A DNA stretch of 64,000 nt from Photobacterium halotolerans DSM 18316 (GCF_000425165.1 NZ_AULG01000023.1:39298-103297), one strand, 5' to 3'. Positions 26,867-37,929 are shown, counted from the stretch's first letter. The notes: a model not told the origin generated them from the letters alone. Program-made: numbers and translations.

Positions 26867-28276
26867 TTATACCGAGTAGTACAGGTCGAATTCCAGTGGG
26901 TGAGTCGCCATGTTGATGCGCTCAACATCTTTTGATTTCAGGGCGATGTAAGAATCGATGAAATCGTCAGAGAATACGCCGCCAGCGGTTAAGAACTCAC
27001 GGTCTTCATCCAGCGCTTTCAGTGCGATTTCCAGTGACTCTGCCACTTTTGGAATCTCTGCCGCTTCTTCTGCTGGCAGATCGTACAGGTCTTTGTCCAT
27101 CGCTTCGCCTGGGTGGATCTTGTTCTTGATACCGTCAAGACCAGCCATCAGCAGACAGGCAAATGCCAGGTACGGGTTCGCCGCCGGATCCGGGAAGCGA
27201 GCTTCGATACGGCGCGCTTTCGGGCTTGGTACTACCGGGATACGGATAGACGCAGAGCGGTTACGCGCTGAGTACGCCAGCATCACAGGGGCTTCGAAAC
27301 CAGGAACCAGACGCTTGTACGAGTTGGTTGACGGGTTCGCGAACGCATTGATGGCGCGAGCGTGCTTGATGATACCGCCGATATAGTACAGTGCCATTTC
27401 AGACAGGCCGCCGTACTTGTCGCCCGCAAACAGGTTCTGACCGTCTTTGGCCAGAGACTGGTGCACGTGCATACCGCTGCCGTTGTCGCCAACCAGTGGC
27501 TTAGGCATGAAAGTGGCTGTTTTGCCAAAAGCATGGGCAACGTTATGAACGACATACTTGTAGATCTGGATTTCATCCGCTTTAGAGGTCAGGGTGTTGA
27601 AACGGGTGGCGATTTCGTTCTGACCTGCAGTCGCCACTTCGTGGTGGTGCGCTTCAACAACCAGACCCATTTCTTCCATGATCAGACACATGGCAGAACG
27701 GATATCTTGTGATGAGTCAACCGGTGCAACCGGGAAGTAACCGCCTTTGACGCCAGGACGGTGACCTTTGTTACCGCCTTCGACGGTAGAACCTGTGTTC
27801 CAGGCCGCTTCGATGTCGTCAATCTTGAAGAAAGAACCGGACATATCGGTGGCGAATTTCACGTCGTCGAACAGGAAGAACTCAGGCTCAGGACCTACCA
27901 GCACTGTGTCGGCGATGCCGGTGCTGCGCATGTATTCTTCAGCGCGTTTCGCGATAGAGCGCGGGTCGCGGTCATAGCCTTGCATGGTGGCAGGCTCAAG
28001 GATGTCACAGCGAATGTTCAGCGTGGCATCTTCGGTAAATGGGTCCAGCACAGCGGTAGATGCATCTGGCATCATCACCATGTCTGATTCGTTGATTCCT
28101 TTCCAGCCAGCGACCGAAGAACCATCAAACATCTTACCGTCTTCGAAGAAGTCTGCGTCAATCTGGTGAGCGGGGATAGAGATGTGTTGCTCTTTACCTT
28201 TGGTATCGGTAAAGCGTAGGTCAACAAATTTAACTTCGTTTTCCTGGATCAACGCGAGTACGTTTTCTACTGACAT
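26867..28276 (-). CDS. glnA: Glutamine synthetase, type I
   Basis: A 469-residue GS-I beta enzyme, the same length as E. coli GlnA. Signatures are [14 protein letters not shown] (beta-grasp), [16 protein letters not shown], the ATP-site [17 protein letters not shown], the Glu-flap region [16 protein letters not shown], and the adenylylation tyrosine in DLYDLPAEE near residue 398, so activity should be controlled by GlnE. It forms glutamine from glutamate and ammonia. Expression is expected from a sigma-54 promoter with two upstream NtrC sites. Confidence 0.98.
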   Translation of the reverse strand: MSVENVLALIQENEVKFVDLRFTDTKGKEQHISIPAHQIDADFFEDGKMFDGSSVAGWKGINESDMVMMPDASTAVLDPFTEDATLNIRCDILEPATMQGYDRDPRSIAKRAEEYMRSTGIADTVLVGPEPEFFLFDDVKFATDMSGSFFKIDDIEAAWNTGSTVEGGNKGHRPGVKGGYFPVAPVDSSQDIRSAMCLIMEEMGLVVEAHHHEVATAGQNEIATRFNTLTSKADEIQIYKYVVHNVAHAFGKTATFMPKPLVGDNGSGMHVHQSLAKDGQNLFAGDKYGGLSEMALYYIGGIIKHARAINAFANPSTNSYKRLVPGFEAPVMLAYSARNRSASIRIPVVPSPKARRIEARFPDPAANPYLAFACLLMAGLDGIKNKIHPGEAMDKDLYDLPAEEAAEIPKVAESLEIALKALDEDREFLTAGGVFSDDFIDSYIALKSKDVERINMATHPLEFDLYYSV

Positions 28277-28363
28277 CTTAAGTAACCTCCGGTGTTAGAT
28301 TTGGGCAACTGGCCGCAAAAAATTTTGGAAAGGAACAAGCATGTGCTCCGATACAGTAAACTT

Positions 28364-28379
28364 TGCGAAATCCATGCCA
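28364..28379 (-). promoter_or_regulatory. Sigma-54 promoter of glnA
   Basis: On the minus strand TGGCATGGATTTCGCA has GG and GC exactly at the -24/-12 spacing of TGGCACGnnnnTTGCW. Predicted start is near 28352, leaving a leader of about 75 nt. Confidence 0.82.
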
Positions 28380-28452
28380 ACTTTTTAAATCCCCAAAATT
28401 GCCATATTTACGCCCTGTTATGGCGCTCAGTGCAAAAAATCATGGGCTCCGT

Positions 28453-28489
28453 TGCACTGATATGGTGATTTTGTGCACCATAATGGTGC
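28453..28489 (-). promoter_or_regulatory. Two NtrC enhancer sites for glnA
   Basis: TGCACCATAATGGTGC (28474-28489) is a perfect TGCACCA/TGGTGC palindrome. TTGCACTGATATGGTGA (28453-28469) is a weaker one. Their centres are 21 bp apart (two helical turns), at about -108 and -129 from the predicted start, as at E. coli glnA. Confidence 0.8.
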
Positions 28490-28832
28490 GAATGGGGATT
28501 ATCTCCCTCTTTGTCACTCCGTTTCACCCGAATGCAAAGACATCGGCTATATTTAGCCCACGCTGATCAATTGTCAATCGTCTGCGCGGCGGATTGCATT
28601 CACTTTATTGCACCAAAAAAAGCCCGTTGCGCGATTTTGTTTTTAATTGACTGTTTTTATTGATTTTTTGCGCTTTTTTCTTGCTGTTACTGTCAGTTTC
28701 GTTCCGGCGTGATGATATAAATCACATATTTGCTGGGTTTTGACGTAAAATCTGGTAGATTATGAGCCGTTTTTTTAATCAGTGGCTGCCTGTTTTTCAG
28801 GGGGCCGCAACATCTGAGTGAATGCCAAATCC
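28490..28832. other. glnA-typA divergent intergenic region
   Basis: AT-rich, without a gene. A palindrome GTGAT-N7-ATCAC lies near 28710-28726 and TTGACG at 28740-28745 may be part of the typA promoter, but no -10 at correct spacing is convincing. Confidence 0.3.
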
Positions 28833-30662
28833 ATGTCTAATCCACAGATCGATAAATTACGTAATATCGCAATCATTGCGCACGTAGACCACGGTAAAAC
28901 CACCCTGGTTGATAAACTGCTGCAGCAATCAGGTACCTTGGACTCCCGTGGCGGCGTTGAAGAACGCGTGATGGACTCCAACGATATCGAGAAAGAGCGT
29001 GGCATTACCATCCTGGCGAAAAACACCGCCATCAACTGGAATGATTACCGCATCAATATCGTGGACACCCCAGGGCACGCCGACTTCGGTGGTGAAGTAG
29101 AGCGTATTATGTCGATGGTGGATTCTGTTCTGCTGATCGTTGACGCAGTTGACGGCCCGATGCCGCAAACTCGCTTCGTGACCCAGAAAGCGTTCGCTCA
29201 CGGTTTGAAGCCAATTGTGGTTATCAACAAAATCGACCGTCCGGGCGCGCGTCCTGACTGGGTGATGGATCAGGTATTCGATCTGTTTGACAATCTGGGT
29301 GCGTCCGACGAACAGCTGGACTTCCAGGTGGTTTACGCCTCAGCACTGAATGGCTGGGCGACGCGCGAAGAAGGCGAAACCGGCGAGAACATGGAACCGC
29401 TGTTCCAGGCCATTGTTGATAACGTGGCGCCACCAGCGGTTGACGTTGACGGCCCGCTGCAGATGCAAATCTCTCAGCTGGACTACAGCTCATATGTTGG
29501 TGTTATCGGTGTTGCCCGTGTGACCCGTGGTTCGGTGAAACCGAACCAGCAAGTGACCATTATTGGTGCAGACGGCAAAACCCGTAACGGTAAAGTCGGT
29601 ACTGTCATGGGTTACCTGGGTCTGGAGCGTCACGATATTGAGCGTGCGACTGCCGGTGACATCATCGCGATCACAGGTCTGGGCGAGCTGAAAATTTCTG
29701 ACACCATCTGTGATCAGAACGCAGTGGAAGCACTGCCGGCGCTGAGCGTGGATGAGCCGACTGTGACTATGACCTTCCAGGTGAACACTTCTCCGTTTGC
29801 CGGTAAAGAAGGTAAGTTCGTGACTTCCCGTAACATTCTGGAACGTCTGCAGAAAGAGCTGGTGCATAACGTTGCGCTGCGCGTTGAAGAAACGGAAGAC
29901 CCGGACAAATTCCGCGTGTCAGGCCGTGGTGAGCTGCACCTGTCGATTCTGATCGAAAACATGCGCCGTGAAGGTTTCGAGCTGGCGGTATCGCGTCCTG
30001 AAGTTATCGTCAAAGAAGAAAACGGCCAGCTGATGGAACCGTTTGAAACTGTGACCATTGACGTGATGGAAGAGCACCAGGGCGGCATCATGGAGAAAAT
30101 CGGCCTGCGTAAAGGCGAGCTGAAAGACATGGCGCCGGATGGTAAAGGCCGTGTGCGTATGGACTTCGTCATGCCTTCTCGTGGTCTGATCGGTTTCCAG
30201 ACCGAGTTCATGACCCTGACCTCGGGTTCTGGCCTGATTTACCACACGTTCGATCATTACGGCCCGCACAAAGGCGGCGAGATTGGTCAGCGTAACAACG
30301 GTGTGCTGATTGCAAACGCCGCGGGTAAAGCGCTGACCAATGCCCTGTTCAACCTGCAGGAGCGTGGTCGTCTGTTTATCGGTCACGGTGTCGAAGTGTA
30401 CGAAGGCATGGTGATCGGTATCCACAGCCGTGACAATGACCTGACGGTCAACGCCCTGAAAGGCAAGCAGCTGACTAACGTCCGTGCATCAGGCACCGAT
30501 GATGCGCAGGTGCTGACCACGCCAATCAAGTACACCCTGGAGCAGGCGCTGGAATTCATCGATGACGATGAGCTGGTGGAAGTGACGCCGGAAAGCATCC
30601 GTATCCGTAAGAAACTGCTGACCGAAACCGATCGTAAGCGCGCCAGCCGTGGTGCGAAGTAA
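28833..30662 (+). CDS. typA: TypA/BipA ribosome-associated GTPase
   Basis: A 609-residue translational GTPase. G1 is [10 protein letters not shown]2 [11 protein letters not shown]3 [14 protein letters not shown] and G4 [13 protein letters not shown]. Domain II, two EF-G-like domains (III, V) and the BipA-specific C-terminal domain follow ([31 protein letters not shown] end). It assists ribosome assembly and stress or cold adaptation. ATG 28833 ([11 protein letters not shown]) matches homologues; a GTG five codons upstream also opens the frame. Confidence 0.96.
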   Translation: MSNPQIDKLRNIAIIAHVDHGKTTLVDKLLQQSGTLDSRGGVEERVMDSNDIEKERGITILAKNTAINWNDYRINIVDTPGHADFGGEVERIMSMVDSVLLIVDAVDGPMPQTRFVTQKAFAHGLKPIVVINKIDRPGARPDWVMDQVFDLFDNLGASDEQLDFQVVYASALNGWATREEGETGENMEPLFQAIVDNVAPPAVDVDGPLQMQISQLDYSSYVGVIGVARVTRGSVKPNQQVTIIGADGKTRNGKVGTVMGYLGLERHDIERATAGDIIAITGLGELKISDTICDQNAVEALPALSVDEPTVTMTFQVNTSPFAGKEGKFVTSRNILERLQKELVHNVALRVEETEDPDKFRVSGRGELHLSILIENMRREGFELAVSRPEVIVKEENGQLMEPFETVTIDVMEEHQGGIMEKIGLRKGELKDMAPDGKGRVRMDFVMPSRGLIGFQTEFMTLTSGSGLIYHTFDHYGPHKGGEIGQRNNGVLIANAAGKALTNALFNLQERGRLFIGHGVEVYEGMVIGIHSRDNDLTVNALKGKQLTNVRASGTDDAQVLTTPIKYTLEQALEFIDDDELVEVTPESIRIRKKLLTETDRKRASRGAK

Positions 30663-30672
30663 CAACTGAACC

Positions 30673-30738
30673 TGTGCACTCTTTGGGTGCACAGTAAAAA
30701 ATCCCCCGTTCCGGTTAAGCCGGCGGGGGATTTTTTTA
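30673..30738 (+). terminator. typA terminator preceded by a second hairpin
   Basis: AAATCCCCCG and CGGGGGATTTTTTT pair around an internal CCGG...CCGG loop (30697-30737). A smaller hairpin TGTGCAC/GTGCACA (30673-30693) lies just before it. Confidence 0.9.
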
Positions 30739-30755
30739 TTCAGGCCGACACCGGA

Positions 30756-31397
30756 TTAACGGCGGTTCAGCTGGGCCACAAAGCGCTCAGATTCACTGAT
30801 AGCGGCACGCATATCGCTGATCGCCCGCTGGATATCGCGTTCAAGCGAGCGGAACTCGCCTTGCAGGGAGCCGATGGCCGCAGCATTGAGATTGTGCTTC
30901 AGGTACAGGCTGTTATCCCGCAACGTATCGAGCACAGGTGCCATTTTGCTTTCTGCCCTGTGCATGGCGGCAATCATCTTGCTGTAAGAAGTGCGGGTGG
31001 CCTTGAGTTTGGCTTCGCTGTCGCGGCGCAGTGCCGCGCTGGAATACAGGCTCAGTTCCTCTTGCCATTCATCGAACAAGGCTTGTGAGACATTTTCAAT
31101 CGCCGCGATGCGGTCGCTGACTTTATCGGCGGCATCGGCACTGGCTTCATACTGCGCATTCACCCGGTTGTAGGTTTCTTCCAGCGTGTCGCCTTCAAAG
31201 CGGGTCAGTGACTGTAAAGCGGCCAGCGCTGAGGTAAACTGTTCCTGGGCGTCTTGCTGTGCCTCAGTGGCGTCTTCGACGCGGTCGACCATGATATCGC
31301 GTTTATGAACACCGACCGATTCCATGGCAGAATAGTAGGCGCTCTGGCAACCCGACAGCAGGGTCAGGCTCAGTATCAGGGCAAAAGCATATGGCAT
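30756..31397 (-). CDS. DUF2959 lipoprotein
   Basis: A 213-residue lipoprotein. The signal peptide MPYAFALILSLTLLSGC ends in a lipobox with the acylated cysteine at residue 17. The rest is almost entirely helical and coiled-coil (DATEAQQDAQEQFTSALAAL; MRAAISESERFVAQLN), characteristic of DUF2959. ATG 31397 is set by AGGAG 5 nt upstream and by the signal peptide; the longer frame adds 28 residues. Function unknown. It converges on typA. Confidence 0.9.
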   Translation of the reverse strand: MPYAFALILSLTLLSGCQSAYYSAMESVGVHKRDIMVDRVEDATEAQQDAQEQFTSALAALQSLTRFEGDTLEETYNRVNAQYEASADAADKVSDRIAAIENVSQALFDEWQEELSLYSSAALRRDSEAKLKATRTSYSKMIAAMHRAESKMAPVLDTLRDNSLYLKHNLNAAAIGSLQGEFRSLERDIQRAISDMRAAISESERFVAQLNRR

Positions 31398-31588
31398 AAA
31401 AGCTCCTGGCTGGCGATCGGGCTGGTTGTTATTCCCATCCGGACGCACTATGTTGTTGATATACCCCAATATCCATGACACGGCTGTGCTTAGCCAGAAT
31501 GCGGCATATTTGAAAGGGCTGAGGTTAACGCTTGTCGCGCGTAGGGTCGTTTTGTATTTGAACGATAAACAACAAAGATTAATTCAAT

Positions 31589-32590
31589 ATGGCTGATATG
31601 AAAATAACGTCCAGGCCGGGTTTGCGCCAGGCGGTCACAGAACTTTGGCAATTTGTACAGTATTTGTACCGCCGCATCGATCATGATCGCCTGACGGTCA
31701 CGGCCGGCTCTATGGCCTATGTGACGCTGCTGTCGCTGGTGCCCATGATCACTGTGGTGCTGTCAGCACTGTCGAGCTTTCCTGTGTTTGCCTCGCTGGG
31801 CGATCAGCTGCAGGCCTTTGTGTTTGAGAATTTTGTGCCGACCGCCGGGGACGTGGTGCAAAACTACCTCAATCAGTTTGTCGCTAATGCCGGCAAAATG
31901 ACGGCCGTGGGGATCGGGGCCTTGTTTGTGGTCGCCATTCTGCTGATATCCGCCATTGATAAGTCACTGAATTATATTTTCCGGGTTCGCCAGCACCGCC
32001 GTGTGGTGATCTCCTTCTCGATTTACTGGATGGTGCTGACCTTAGGCCCGATTCTGGTCGGCTCCAGTCTGGCGATCAGCTCTTATCTGGCTTCGCTGAA
32101 TATCTTGGGCAGCGAAACCGTGAACGGCTTTGTACAGCAGCTGTTGCGCGGTCTGCCTGTTCTGATGTCGACCCTGGCCTTTCTGGGCCTGTATATGCTG
32201 GTGCCTAACACCAAAGTCCGGTTGCGTAATGCGCTGATAGGTGCTCTGATTGCCAGTGCCCTGTTTGAGCTGAGCAAGAAAGCCTTTGCGCTTTACATCA
32301 CCAATTTTCCGTCTTACCAGCTGATATACGGCGCACTGGCTGTGGTACCGATTTTGTTTGTGTGGGTGTACCTGTGCTGGTGTATTGTATTGCTGGGCGC
32401 GGAAATCACCGCCAGCTTGTGTGAAGAGCAGCATTGGCGTGTGCGGACAAAAACACCGCACGGCTCAGGTGTGGGTGGCAAACAGCCTCTGGCCTCAGTG
32501 GATGCTGAGCTTGAAAAGGCGCAGGCATCCGGTGCTGAGCAAACGGCAGAACAACAGCAAACCATGAAAACGTACAAGGATACAAAATGA
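31589..32590 (+). CDS. yihY: YihY/BrkB-family inner membrane protein
   Basis: A 333-residue protein with about six transmembrane helices. Signatures are the opening [24 protein letters not shown], the [15 protein letters not shown] loop and [19 protein letters not shown]. The C-terminal 50 residues are hydrophilic. Once proposed as RNase BN, the family has no agreed function. The ribosome site is weak; an internal ATG three codons later is an alternative. Its stop overlaps the dtd start in an ATGA, a conserved pairing. Confidence 0.93.
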   Translation: MADMKITSRPGLRQAVTELWQFVQYLYRRIDHDRLTVTAGSMAYVTLLSLVPMITVVLSALSSFPVFASLGDQLQAFVFENFVPTAGDVVQNYLNQFVANAGKMTAVGIGALFVVAILLISAIDKSLNYIFRVRQHRRVVISFSIYWMVLTLGPILVGSSLAISSYLASLNILGSETVNGFVQQLLRGLPVLMSTLAFLGLYMLVPNTKVRLRNALIGALIASALFELSKKAFALYITNFPSYQLIYGALAVVPILFVWVYLCWCIVLLGAEITASLCEEQHWRVRTKTPHGSGVGGKQPLASVDAELEKAQASGAEQTAEQQQTMKTYKDTK

Positions 32591-33024
32591 TTGCGCTGAT
32601 ACAGCGAGTGAGTGAAGCCAGTGTCACCGTCGATGGCAAAGTGACCGGCGCTATTGGTAAGGGGTTACTGGTTTTACTCGGGGTAGAGAAAGGTGACGAT
32701 GAAGCAAAAGCCCGTCGGCTGCGCGATAGAGTGCTGGGCTACCGGGTGTTTGAGGATGATGCCGGTAAAATGAATCTCAATGTGCAGCAGGCGGGGGGCA
32801 GCGTGCTGGTCGTCTCGCAGTTCACGCTGGCCGCCGATACTAACAGCGGTATGCGCCCGAGTTTTTCGACCGGGGCACACCCGGCGGACGCCGAGCGCTT
32901 GTACGATTATTTTGTGGCGGCCTGCCAGGAAAGTGCGATCCGTACCGAAACGGGTATCTTTGCCGCCGATATGAAAGTGGCGCTTCTTAATGATGGTCCT
33001 GTCACTTTCTGGCTGCAGTGCTAG
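32587..33024 (+). CDS. dtd: D-aminoacyl-tRNA deacylase
   Basis: A 145-residue homodimeric enzyme removing D-amino acids or glycine from mischarged tRNA. Both catalytic motifs are present: [17 protein letters not shown] (SQxTL) and [10 protein letters not shown] with the Gly-cis-Pro that rejects L-amino acids. It is translationally coupled to yihY by a 4-nt overlap. Confidence 0.96.
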   Translation: MIALIQRVSEASVTVDGKVTGAIGKGLLVLLGVEKGDDEAKARRLRDRVLGYRVFEDDAGKMNLNVQQAGGSVLVVSQFTLAADTNSGMRPSFSTGAHPADAERLYDYFVAACQESAIRTETGIFAADMKVALLNDGPVTFWLQC

Positions 33025-33148
33025 CCTTGATGCTATAGCGTGAACAAGATGGCTACCTGAAAAACAGCAGCCGTTTGCGCAGCAATGCAGACCAGCAGGC
33101 GGAGCGTGTGAGTGCGCAAATGGAATTGAATGACTGGAGAAGGACGCT

Positions 33149-34069
33149 ATGTTTCGATTGATCACCCCGCAAACTGAGGCGGAACTGGCCCGTTATTTTG
33201 ACTTTCGCTGGCGGATGTTGCGCCAGCCCTGGCATATGCCGGCGGGATCAGAACGCGATGCCTATGACGCCCTGAGTTGTCATCGGATGATAGTTGACGA
33301 TGACGGCCAGCCGGTGGCGATTGGCCGGCTGTATATGACGCCGGAAAATGACGGTCAGATCCGCTATATGGCGGTCGATCCCAATTACCGCAATAAAGGC
33401 ATGGGCGGCTTGCTGCTGATGGCACTGGAATCGCTGGCCCGGCAGGAAGGTGCCAAGCGGCTGGTCTGTAATGCCCGCGAAGAAGCCATCCGCTTTTATC
33501 AGATCAACGGCTTTGCCAATCAGGGGGAATTGAGTGAGGAACGCGGCCCGGTTCGTCATCAGCAGATGCTGAAATACCTGGATCCGTTAACCGAAGTGGT
33601 GCGCCATCCGGACTGGTGCCAGGAGCTGCAGGATGTCTGGCAGTCTCATATTCCGATCAGTGAAAAAATGGGCGTCAAAATCAGCCAGTACACAGGTTAC
33701 CGGTTTGAAGTCAGTGCGGTACTGAATGCCAACCTCAACCCGAGGGCGACCATGTTTGCCGGCAGTATTTTTACCATGGCAACGCTGGCCGGCTGGGGAT
33801 TTCTCTGGATGTTGCTGAAAGAGCGCCAGCTGGAGGCCGATATCATGCTGGTTGACAGCCACATTCGTTATTCTGCGCCGGTTAAATCGCGCCCTCGCGC
33901 CGTCGCGGGCGTGGAAACCCTCACCGGCGATCTGGACCGGATCGCCAATGGCCGTAAAGGGCGGATGGTGGTGGAAGTGCAGGTGTTCAGCGATGAATCC
34001 CATGCTGCGACCTTCACCGGAACCTATATGCTGTTTCGCTCGCAAGACAAGACTGAAATGTCCTGCTGA
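33149..34069 (+). CDS. yiiD: YiiD-type fusion: GNAT domain plus hotdog thioesterase-like domain
   Basis: A 306-residue bifunctional protein. Residues 1-150 form a GNAT domain (IRYMAVDPNYRNKGMGGLLL with acetyl-CoA loop; RLVCNAREEAIRFYQINGF). Residues 155-300 form a YiiD C-terminal hotdog domain (NLNPRATMFAGSIFTMATLAGWGFLW; VQVFSDESHAATFTGTYMLF). E. coli YiiD has been reported as a malonyl-ACP decarboxylase (MadA) that gives an alternative start to fatty acid synthesis; that role is inferred here. The 3' end overlaps the convergent AsmA-like gene by 46 nt. Confidence 0.9.
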   Translation: MFRLITPQTEAELARYFDFRWRMLRQPWHMPAGSERDAYDALSCHRMIVDDDGQPVAIGRLYMTPENDGQIRYMAVDPNYRNKGMGGLLLMALESLARQEGAKRLVCNAREEAIRFYQINGFANQGELSEERGPVRHQQMLKYLDPLTEVVRHPDWCQELQDVWQSHIPISEKMGVKISQYTGYRFEVSAVLNANLNPRATMFAGSIFTMATLAGWGFLWMLLKERQLEADIMLVDSHIRYSAPVKSRPRAVAGVETLTGDLDRIANGRKGRMVVEVQVFSDESHAATFTGTYMLFRSQDKTEMSC

Positions 34070-36042
34070 TGATTGTGCCAGCGTTTGCTGAGCTGCTGGC
34101 AGCCATCGCTGGCGTTGAGCCGGAGATCACGCTCGGACGGGGTCGCCAGATCCCATTCTCCCTGTAACTCTGCTGTGAGCTGCTGGCCCTGCAGGGTCAG
34201 CGGCTGCATGGTAATGCGTCCCCGATCCGCCTGCAGCTTTAGCGGGCTCAGCGTGACCGGCAACTTGGCGGGGGGCTTACCGCTACTGAGTGGAGTCACC
34301 GCCAGTGTTGTACTATTCTGCCAGCTCTGCAGCAGCGAGGCTTCGCTTTGGGTCAGGGACTGCTGGCGGAAGGCCGCATTGAGGTGGCCGTCCAAACTGT
34401 AAGCCAGCCCGCGGTGAAACTGCCCCAGGCCACTTGCCTGGGCGCTGATATCCATCTTTCCCTGCAGCGGGAGCGGCAGTCCTAACCAGTGGCTCAGCAT
34501 CTGCGACGGCAGGCTGTCGCCGGTCAGAGACAGTGTCCAGGGCCAGCCCGCTTCGCTGAGCCGGATGTCGGCGCGGCCTTCTAACAGACCCTCTTCAATC
34601 GGCAGGTTTAACCGCGTGATTTGCCAGTGTCCGGCCTGGCTGCTCATGGTCAGCAGCGGATCGTGGAGGGTGATTTGGCGGAGATGGGTGAAACCGGCGC
34701 TGGCATTGAGTTCACCCTGCCACAGTCCGGGTTGTCCCTGACGCAACAACACCAGCCCGGTGCCGTCCAGATTGATATCGCTGATCTGAAAAGGCAGCGG
34801 CGCATAGGTGCCGGTCAGCTGGCTGTAGCCGACAGAGAGCTGATCCACGGTCAGCGAGTCCAGCTGGTGCCACCATTGTTCGAACTGTTCCTGCAAAGGT
34901 GTCTGCGGGGCGCTGTCGTGCATCAGCCAGGCCTGGATCGCTTCGGGCAGTACCCAGCGAATACCCTTGAGCTCCAGCTGATGCAGCAACATGGCTTCGG
35001 GCGTCAGGGTGGCCTCAGCGCGCAGGTAGCCTTCAAGCATACGGGCCGAAAAGCCGTTCAGGCTGATCTGCTCCGGGGTGAAGTGCAGCTCAGTCAGGGG
35101 GGCGTCCAGCAGCAGGTCATGCCAGCGCAGCGTATCGGCCCCCAGCGACAGACGGGCATCCTGCTGTTGCCACAGCGTGCCGGGCCAGTGCCAGTTTTCA
35201 AGCGCCAGATTCGCATGGTTGGCGCTGTATTCTTCGTGCTCCAGGCTGCTGTCGAGGATATCCAGACGGCGTAAATCTACGCTCAGCCCGGACTCGTTCG
35301 CCTGTGCGCTCAGATCCAATAAGGTTTGGATCGGGAAATCTTGGTCTATCTTCAGGCCATTGGCAGTGAGCTGGTGGATGATCAGTTTGTGCGCGTCGGT
35401 CTGATATTCGGCCTGGCCGTGGAAGCGGGCACCTTGCCAGTTCAATGACAAACCGTACACAGTCCAGGTCCGGGCATCGCGCTCCCCGTCAATGAGCACC
35501 TGCTGCAGTGACTGCCCGTGCCAGCTGGCCTGTTCGGCTGACAGGCGAAAGTCCCCGTTGAAGTCTCCCCAGCCTTGCGCATTGTTTTGCCAGTTGTCGA
35601 GTTCGAGGCGGGCGTTATCCAGCTGCAGTCCGGGCACAGACAGTGTCAGTTTGGTCACAGCCAGACGGCGGGCGTGGAGCCGCCCGCTTTCCAGCCCGGT
35701 GGCCGGTAGCCGGTCAAGATTGACGCCTTGGATCAACAGGCTGTCAAAATGCCAGCCCCGCTGATAGAAAGAGACGGGTGACAGCCAGAGATCAAGCTGC
35801 TCAGCGGCTAGGACGGGCGCATTGTGTTGCGGCCAGCGGGGCTGGAGTAGGCGGACATGAAACGGATCGCTGTGCAGTGAATATTGCACACCGGCCACCT
35901 GGGCTCCTGTATAGCCGGTTTCCCTTAAGAGTGTGTTCACCAGAGCGGCGCTGTGGCGGGTATGCAGCAGAATGACAATAATGGTTGCTGCCATCAGCAG
36001 CAGGATAACCAGGGTAGCCAGAATTTTTGCCAAGAAACGCAT
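34024..36042 (-). CDS. AsmA-family envelope protein
   Basis: A 672-residue protein with one N-terminal transmembrane anchor (MRFLAKILATLVILLLMAAT) and a long periplasmic beta-rich region, as in AsmA/TamB-like lipid-transfer proteins. Features are repeated amphipathic strands (LTKLTLSVPGLQLDNARLEL), an AsmA-type C-terminal region and a glycine-poor bridge. ATG 36042 is chosen because GGAG lies 6 nt upstream and the anchor starts there. It overlaps yiiD at its 3' end. AsmA-like proteins affect outer-membrane lipid homeostasis; the specific role is unknown. Confidence 0.82.
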   Translation of the reverse strand: MRFLAKILATLVILLLMAATIIVILLHTRHSAALVNTLLRETGYTGAQVAGVQYSLHSDPFHVRLLQPRWPQHNAPVLAAEQLDLWLSPVSFYQRGWHFDSLLIQGVNLDRLPATGLESGRLHARRLAVTKLTLSVPGLQLDNARLELDNWQNNAQGWGDFNGDFRLSAEQASWHGQSLQQVLIDGERDARTWTVYGLSLNWQGARFHGQAEYQTDAHKLIIHQLTANGLKIDQDFPIQTLLDLSAQANESGLSVDLRRLDILDSSLEHEEYSANHANLALENWHWPGTLWQQQDARLSLGADTLRWHDLLLDAPLTELHFTPEQISLNGFSARMLEGYLRAEATLTPEAMLLHQLELKGIRWVLPEAIQAWLMHDSAPQTPLQEQFEQWWHQLDSLTVDQLSVGYSQLTGTYAPLPFQISDINLDGTGLVLLRQGQPGLWQGELNASAGFTHLRQITLHDPLLTMSSQAGHWQITRLNLPIEEGLLEGRADIRLSEAGWPWTLSLTGDSLPSQMLSHWLGLPLPLQGKMDISAQASGLGQFHRGLAYSLDGHLNAAFRQQSLTQSEASLLQSWQNSTTLAVTPLSSGKPPAKLPVTLSPLKLQADRGRITMQPLTLQGQQLTAELQGEWDLATPSERDLRLNASDGCQQLSKRWHNHQQDISVLSCERNSI

Positions 36043-36252
36043 GCCGAACTCCATATCAGCCGCCAAACCATGTTTAGGCCGCTGCCGGGCAATCGGGCGG
36101 TGATGAAAGTCGTGGGAAAAAGGCATGGTCAGGTCGGTGTAAAAAGAGTGAAGGAAATGCGGCTGCTTGGCAAGGAATGCGGCTGATTTTTGTCGGCTAT
36201 TTAGCGTTTAGCCAAGCTTGTTGCACGAGTGTGCGACTGGTTCAGAGACAAG

Positions 36253-36275
36253 CAAGCCCTGCTGTGCAGGGCTTG
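36253..36275 (-). terminator. pckA terminator hairpin
   Basis: CAAGCCCTGC, TGT, GCAGGGCTTG: a perfect 10-bp palindrome 20 nt after the pckA stop, with only a modest T content downstream. Confidence 0.7.
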
Positions 36276-36294
36276 ACCGGTTTGACTGCGCATT

Positions 36295-37929
36295 TTAGTC
36301 CAGCTGAGGACCTGCGGCCACCAATGCGGCGCCTTGTGCGTTATCTGTGTATTTCTCGAAGTTGTTAATGAACAGCTTGGCCAGATCGATGGCTTTGGCT
36401 TGCCATTCCGCTTCGCTGGTATAGGTATCGCGCGGATCGAGAATCTCAGGATTCACGCCCGGCAAGGCCGTCGGCACGGTCAGATTGAAAATAGGCACTT
36501 GCTTGGTTTCAGCGTTTTCAATCGAACCGTCGAGAATGGCATCAATAATGGCACGGGTATCTTTGATAGAGATACGCTTGCCTGTACCGTTCCAGCCAGT
36601 GTTGACCAGATAGGCTTCAGCGCCTGCCGCTTCCATACGTTTGACCAGCACTTCCGCATATTTAGTCGGGTGCAGACTCAGGAAGGCATTACCAAAACAG
36701 GCCGAGAAGGTCGGTGTGGGTTCAGTAATGCCACGTTCGGTGCCAGCCAGTTTCGCGGTAAAGCCAGACAAAAAGTGGTACTTGGTCTGCTCAGGCGTCA
36801 GCTTGGAGACTGGAGGCAGCACACCGAAGGCGTCGGCCGAGAGGAAAATCACCTTGTTGGCATGGCCACCGCGGGACACCGGTTTCACTATGTTATCAAT
36901 GTGGTACAGCGGATAGGATACCCGGGTGTTTTCGGTTTTGGACCCGTCGTCGAAATCTATGGTGCCGTCATCGCGAACGGTTACGTTTTCCAGCAGAGCG
37001 TCACGGCGGATCGCCTGATAGATGTCCGGTTCGGCTTCTTTCGACAGCTTAATGGTTTTGGCGTAGCAGCCACCTTCGAAGTTGAAGACCCCGTTGTCGT
37101 CCCAGCCATGCTCGTCATCACCAATCAGTTTGCGTTTAGGATCGGTAGACAGGGTGGTTTTACCTGTGCCGGACAGACCAAAGAACACGGCAACATCGCC
37201 ATTTTCTCCCTGATTCGCCGAGCAGTGCATGGAGGCAATATCCTGCAGCGGCAGAAAGTAGTTCATCATAGAGAACATGCCTTTCTTCATCTCGCCGCCG
37301 TACCAGGTACCCCCGATCAGCTGCATGCGCTCTGTCAGGTTGAACACGGTGAAGTTTTCCGAGTGCATGCCGTGCTGCTGCCATTTGTCATTGGTGCATT
37401 TGGCACCGTTCATCACCACAAAGTCGGGTGTGAAGGTGGCCAGCTCTTCGTCACTCGGACGGATGAACATGTTCTTCACAAAGTGTGCCTGCCAGGCCAC
37501 TTCAGTGATCACCCGAATACACAAACGGGTGTCCGGGTTCGCGCCACAGTAACCGTCGACCACGAACAACCGCTTGCCGGAGAGCTGATTGGCGACCAGG
37601 GCTTTCAGATCGTTCCAGACTTCTGCACTGAGCGGCTTGTTATCATTGCTGCCCTGATCTGACCACCACAGGGTATCGCGGGTGGTGTCGTCTTTCACTA
37701 TGTACTTATCTTTTGGAGAACGACCGGTAAAGATGCCTGTGTCCACAGAGACAGCGCCCAGCTCCGTCACTACGCCTTTTTCATAACCTTCCAGACCGGG
37801 TCTGGTTTCTTCCTCAAAAAGCACTTCGTAGGAAGGATTACGAAGGACTTCTTTTACGTTATGGATACCGTACTGAGATAAATCCAGCTGTTGGTTGACC
37901 TTTTCATCTTCGGCGTGCATGACTGTCAT
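36295..37929 (-). CDS. pckA: Phosphoenolpyruvate carboxykinase (ATP)
   Basis: A 544-residue ATP-type PEPCK (E. coli 540). It shows the PEPCK-specific [11 protein letters not shown], the substrate/metal region [12 protein letters not shown], kinase-1a [11 protein letters not shown], kinase-2 [11 protein letters not shown], and the adenine-site [21 protein letters not shown]. It converts oxaloacetate to phosphoenolpyruvate in gluconeogenesis. AAGGAG sits 6 nt before ATG. A perfect long inverted repeat lies 74 nt upstream of the start and could be an operator. Confidence 0.97.
   Translation of the reverse strand: MTVMHAEDEKVNQQLDLSQYGIHNVKEVLRNPSYEVLFEEETRPGLEGYEKGVVTELGAVSVDTGIFTGRSPKDKYIVKDDTTRDTLWWSDQGSNDNKPLSAEVWNDLKALVANQLSGKRLFVVDGYCGANPDTRLCIRVITEVAWQAHFVKNMFIRPSDEELATFTPDFVVMNGAKCTNDKWQQHGMHSENFTVFNLTERMQLIGGTWYGGEMKKGMFSMMNYFLPLQDIASMHCSANQGENGDVAVFFGLSGTGKTTLSTDPKRKLIGDDEHGWDDNGVFNFEGGCYAKTIKLSKEAEPDIYQAIRRDALLENVTVRDDGTIDFDDGSKTENTRVSYPLYHIDNIVKPVSRGGHANKVIFLSADAFGVLPPVSKLTPEQTKYHFLSGFTAKLAGTERGITEPTPTFSACFGNAFLSLHPTKYAEVLVKRMEAAGAEAYLVNTGWNGTGKRISIKDTRAIIDAILDGSIENAETKQVPIFNLTVPTALPGVNPEILDPRDTYTSEAEWQAKAIDLAKLFINNFEKYTDNAQGAALVAAGPQLD

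Noticed and set aside
28710..28726. CRP site upstream of typA
   Set aside because: GTGAT and ATCAC halves are separated by 7 bp and do not fit the TGTGA-N6-TCACA spacing.
34621..35274. Long plus-strand open frame of 217 codons inside the AsmA-like gene
   Set aside because: It is antisense to a gene with clear membrane anchor and family features; its sequence is low-complexity Gln/Arg/Gly-rich, typical of shadow frames.
36334..37662. 442-codon plus-strand frame opposite pckA
   Set aside because: A mirror of the highly conserved PEP carboxykinase reading frame; no ribosome site and no recognisable domain.
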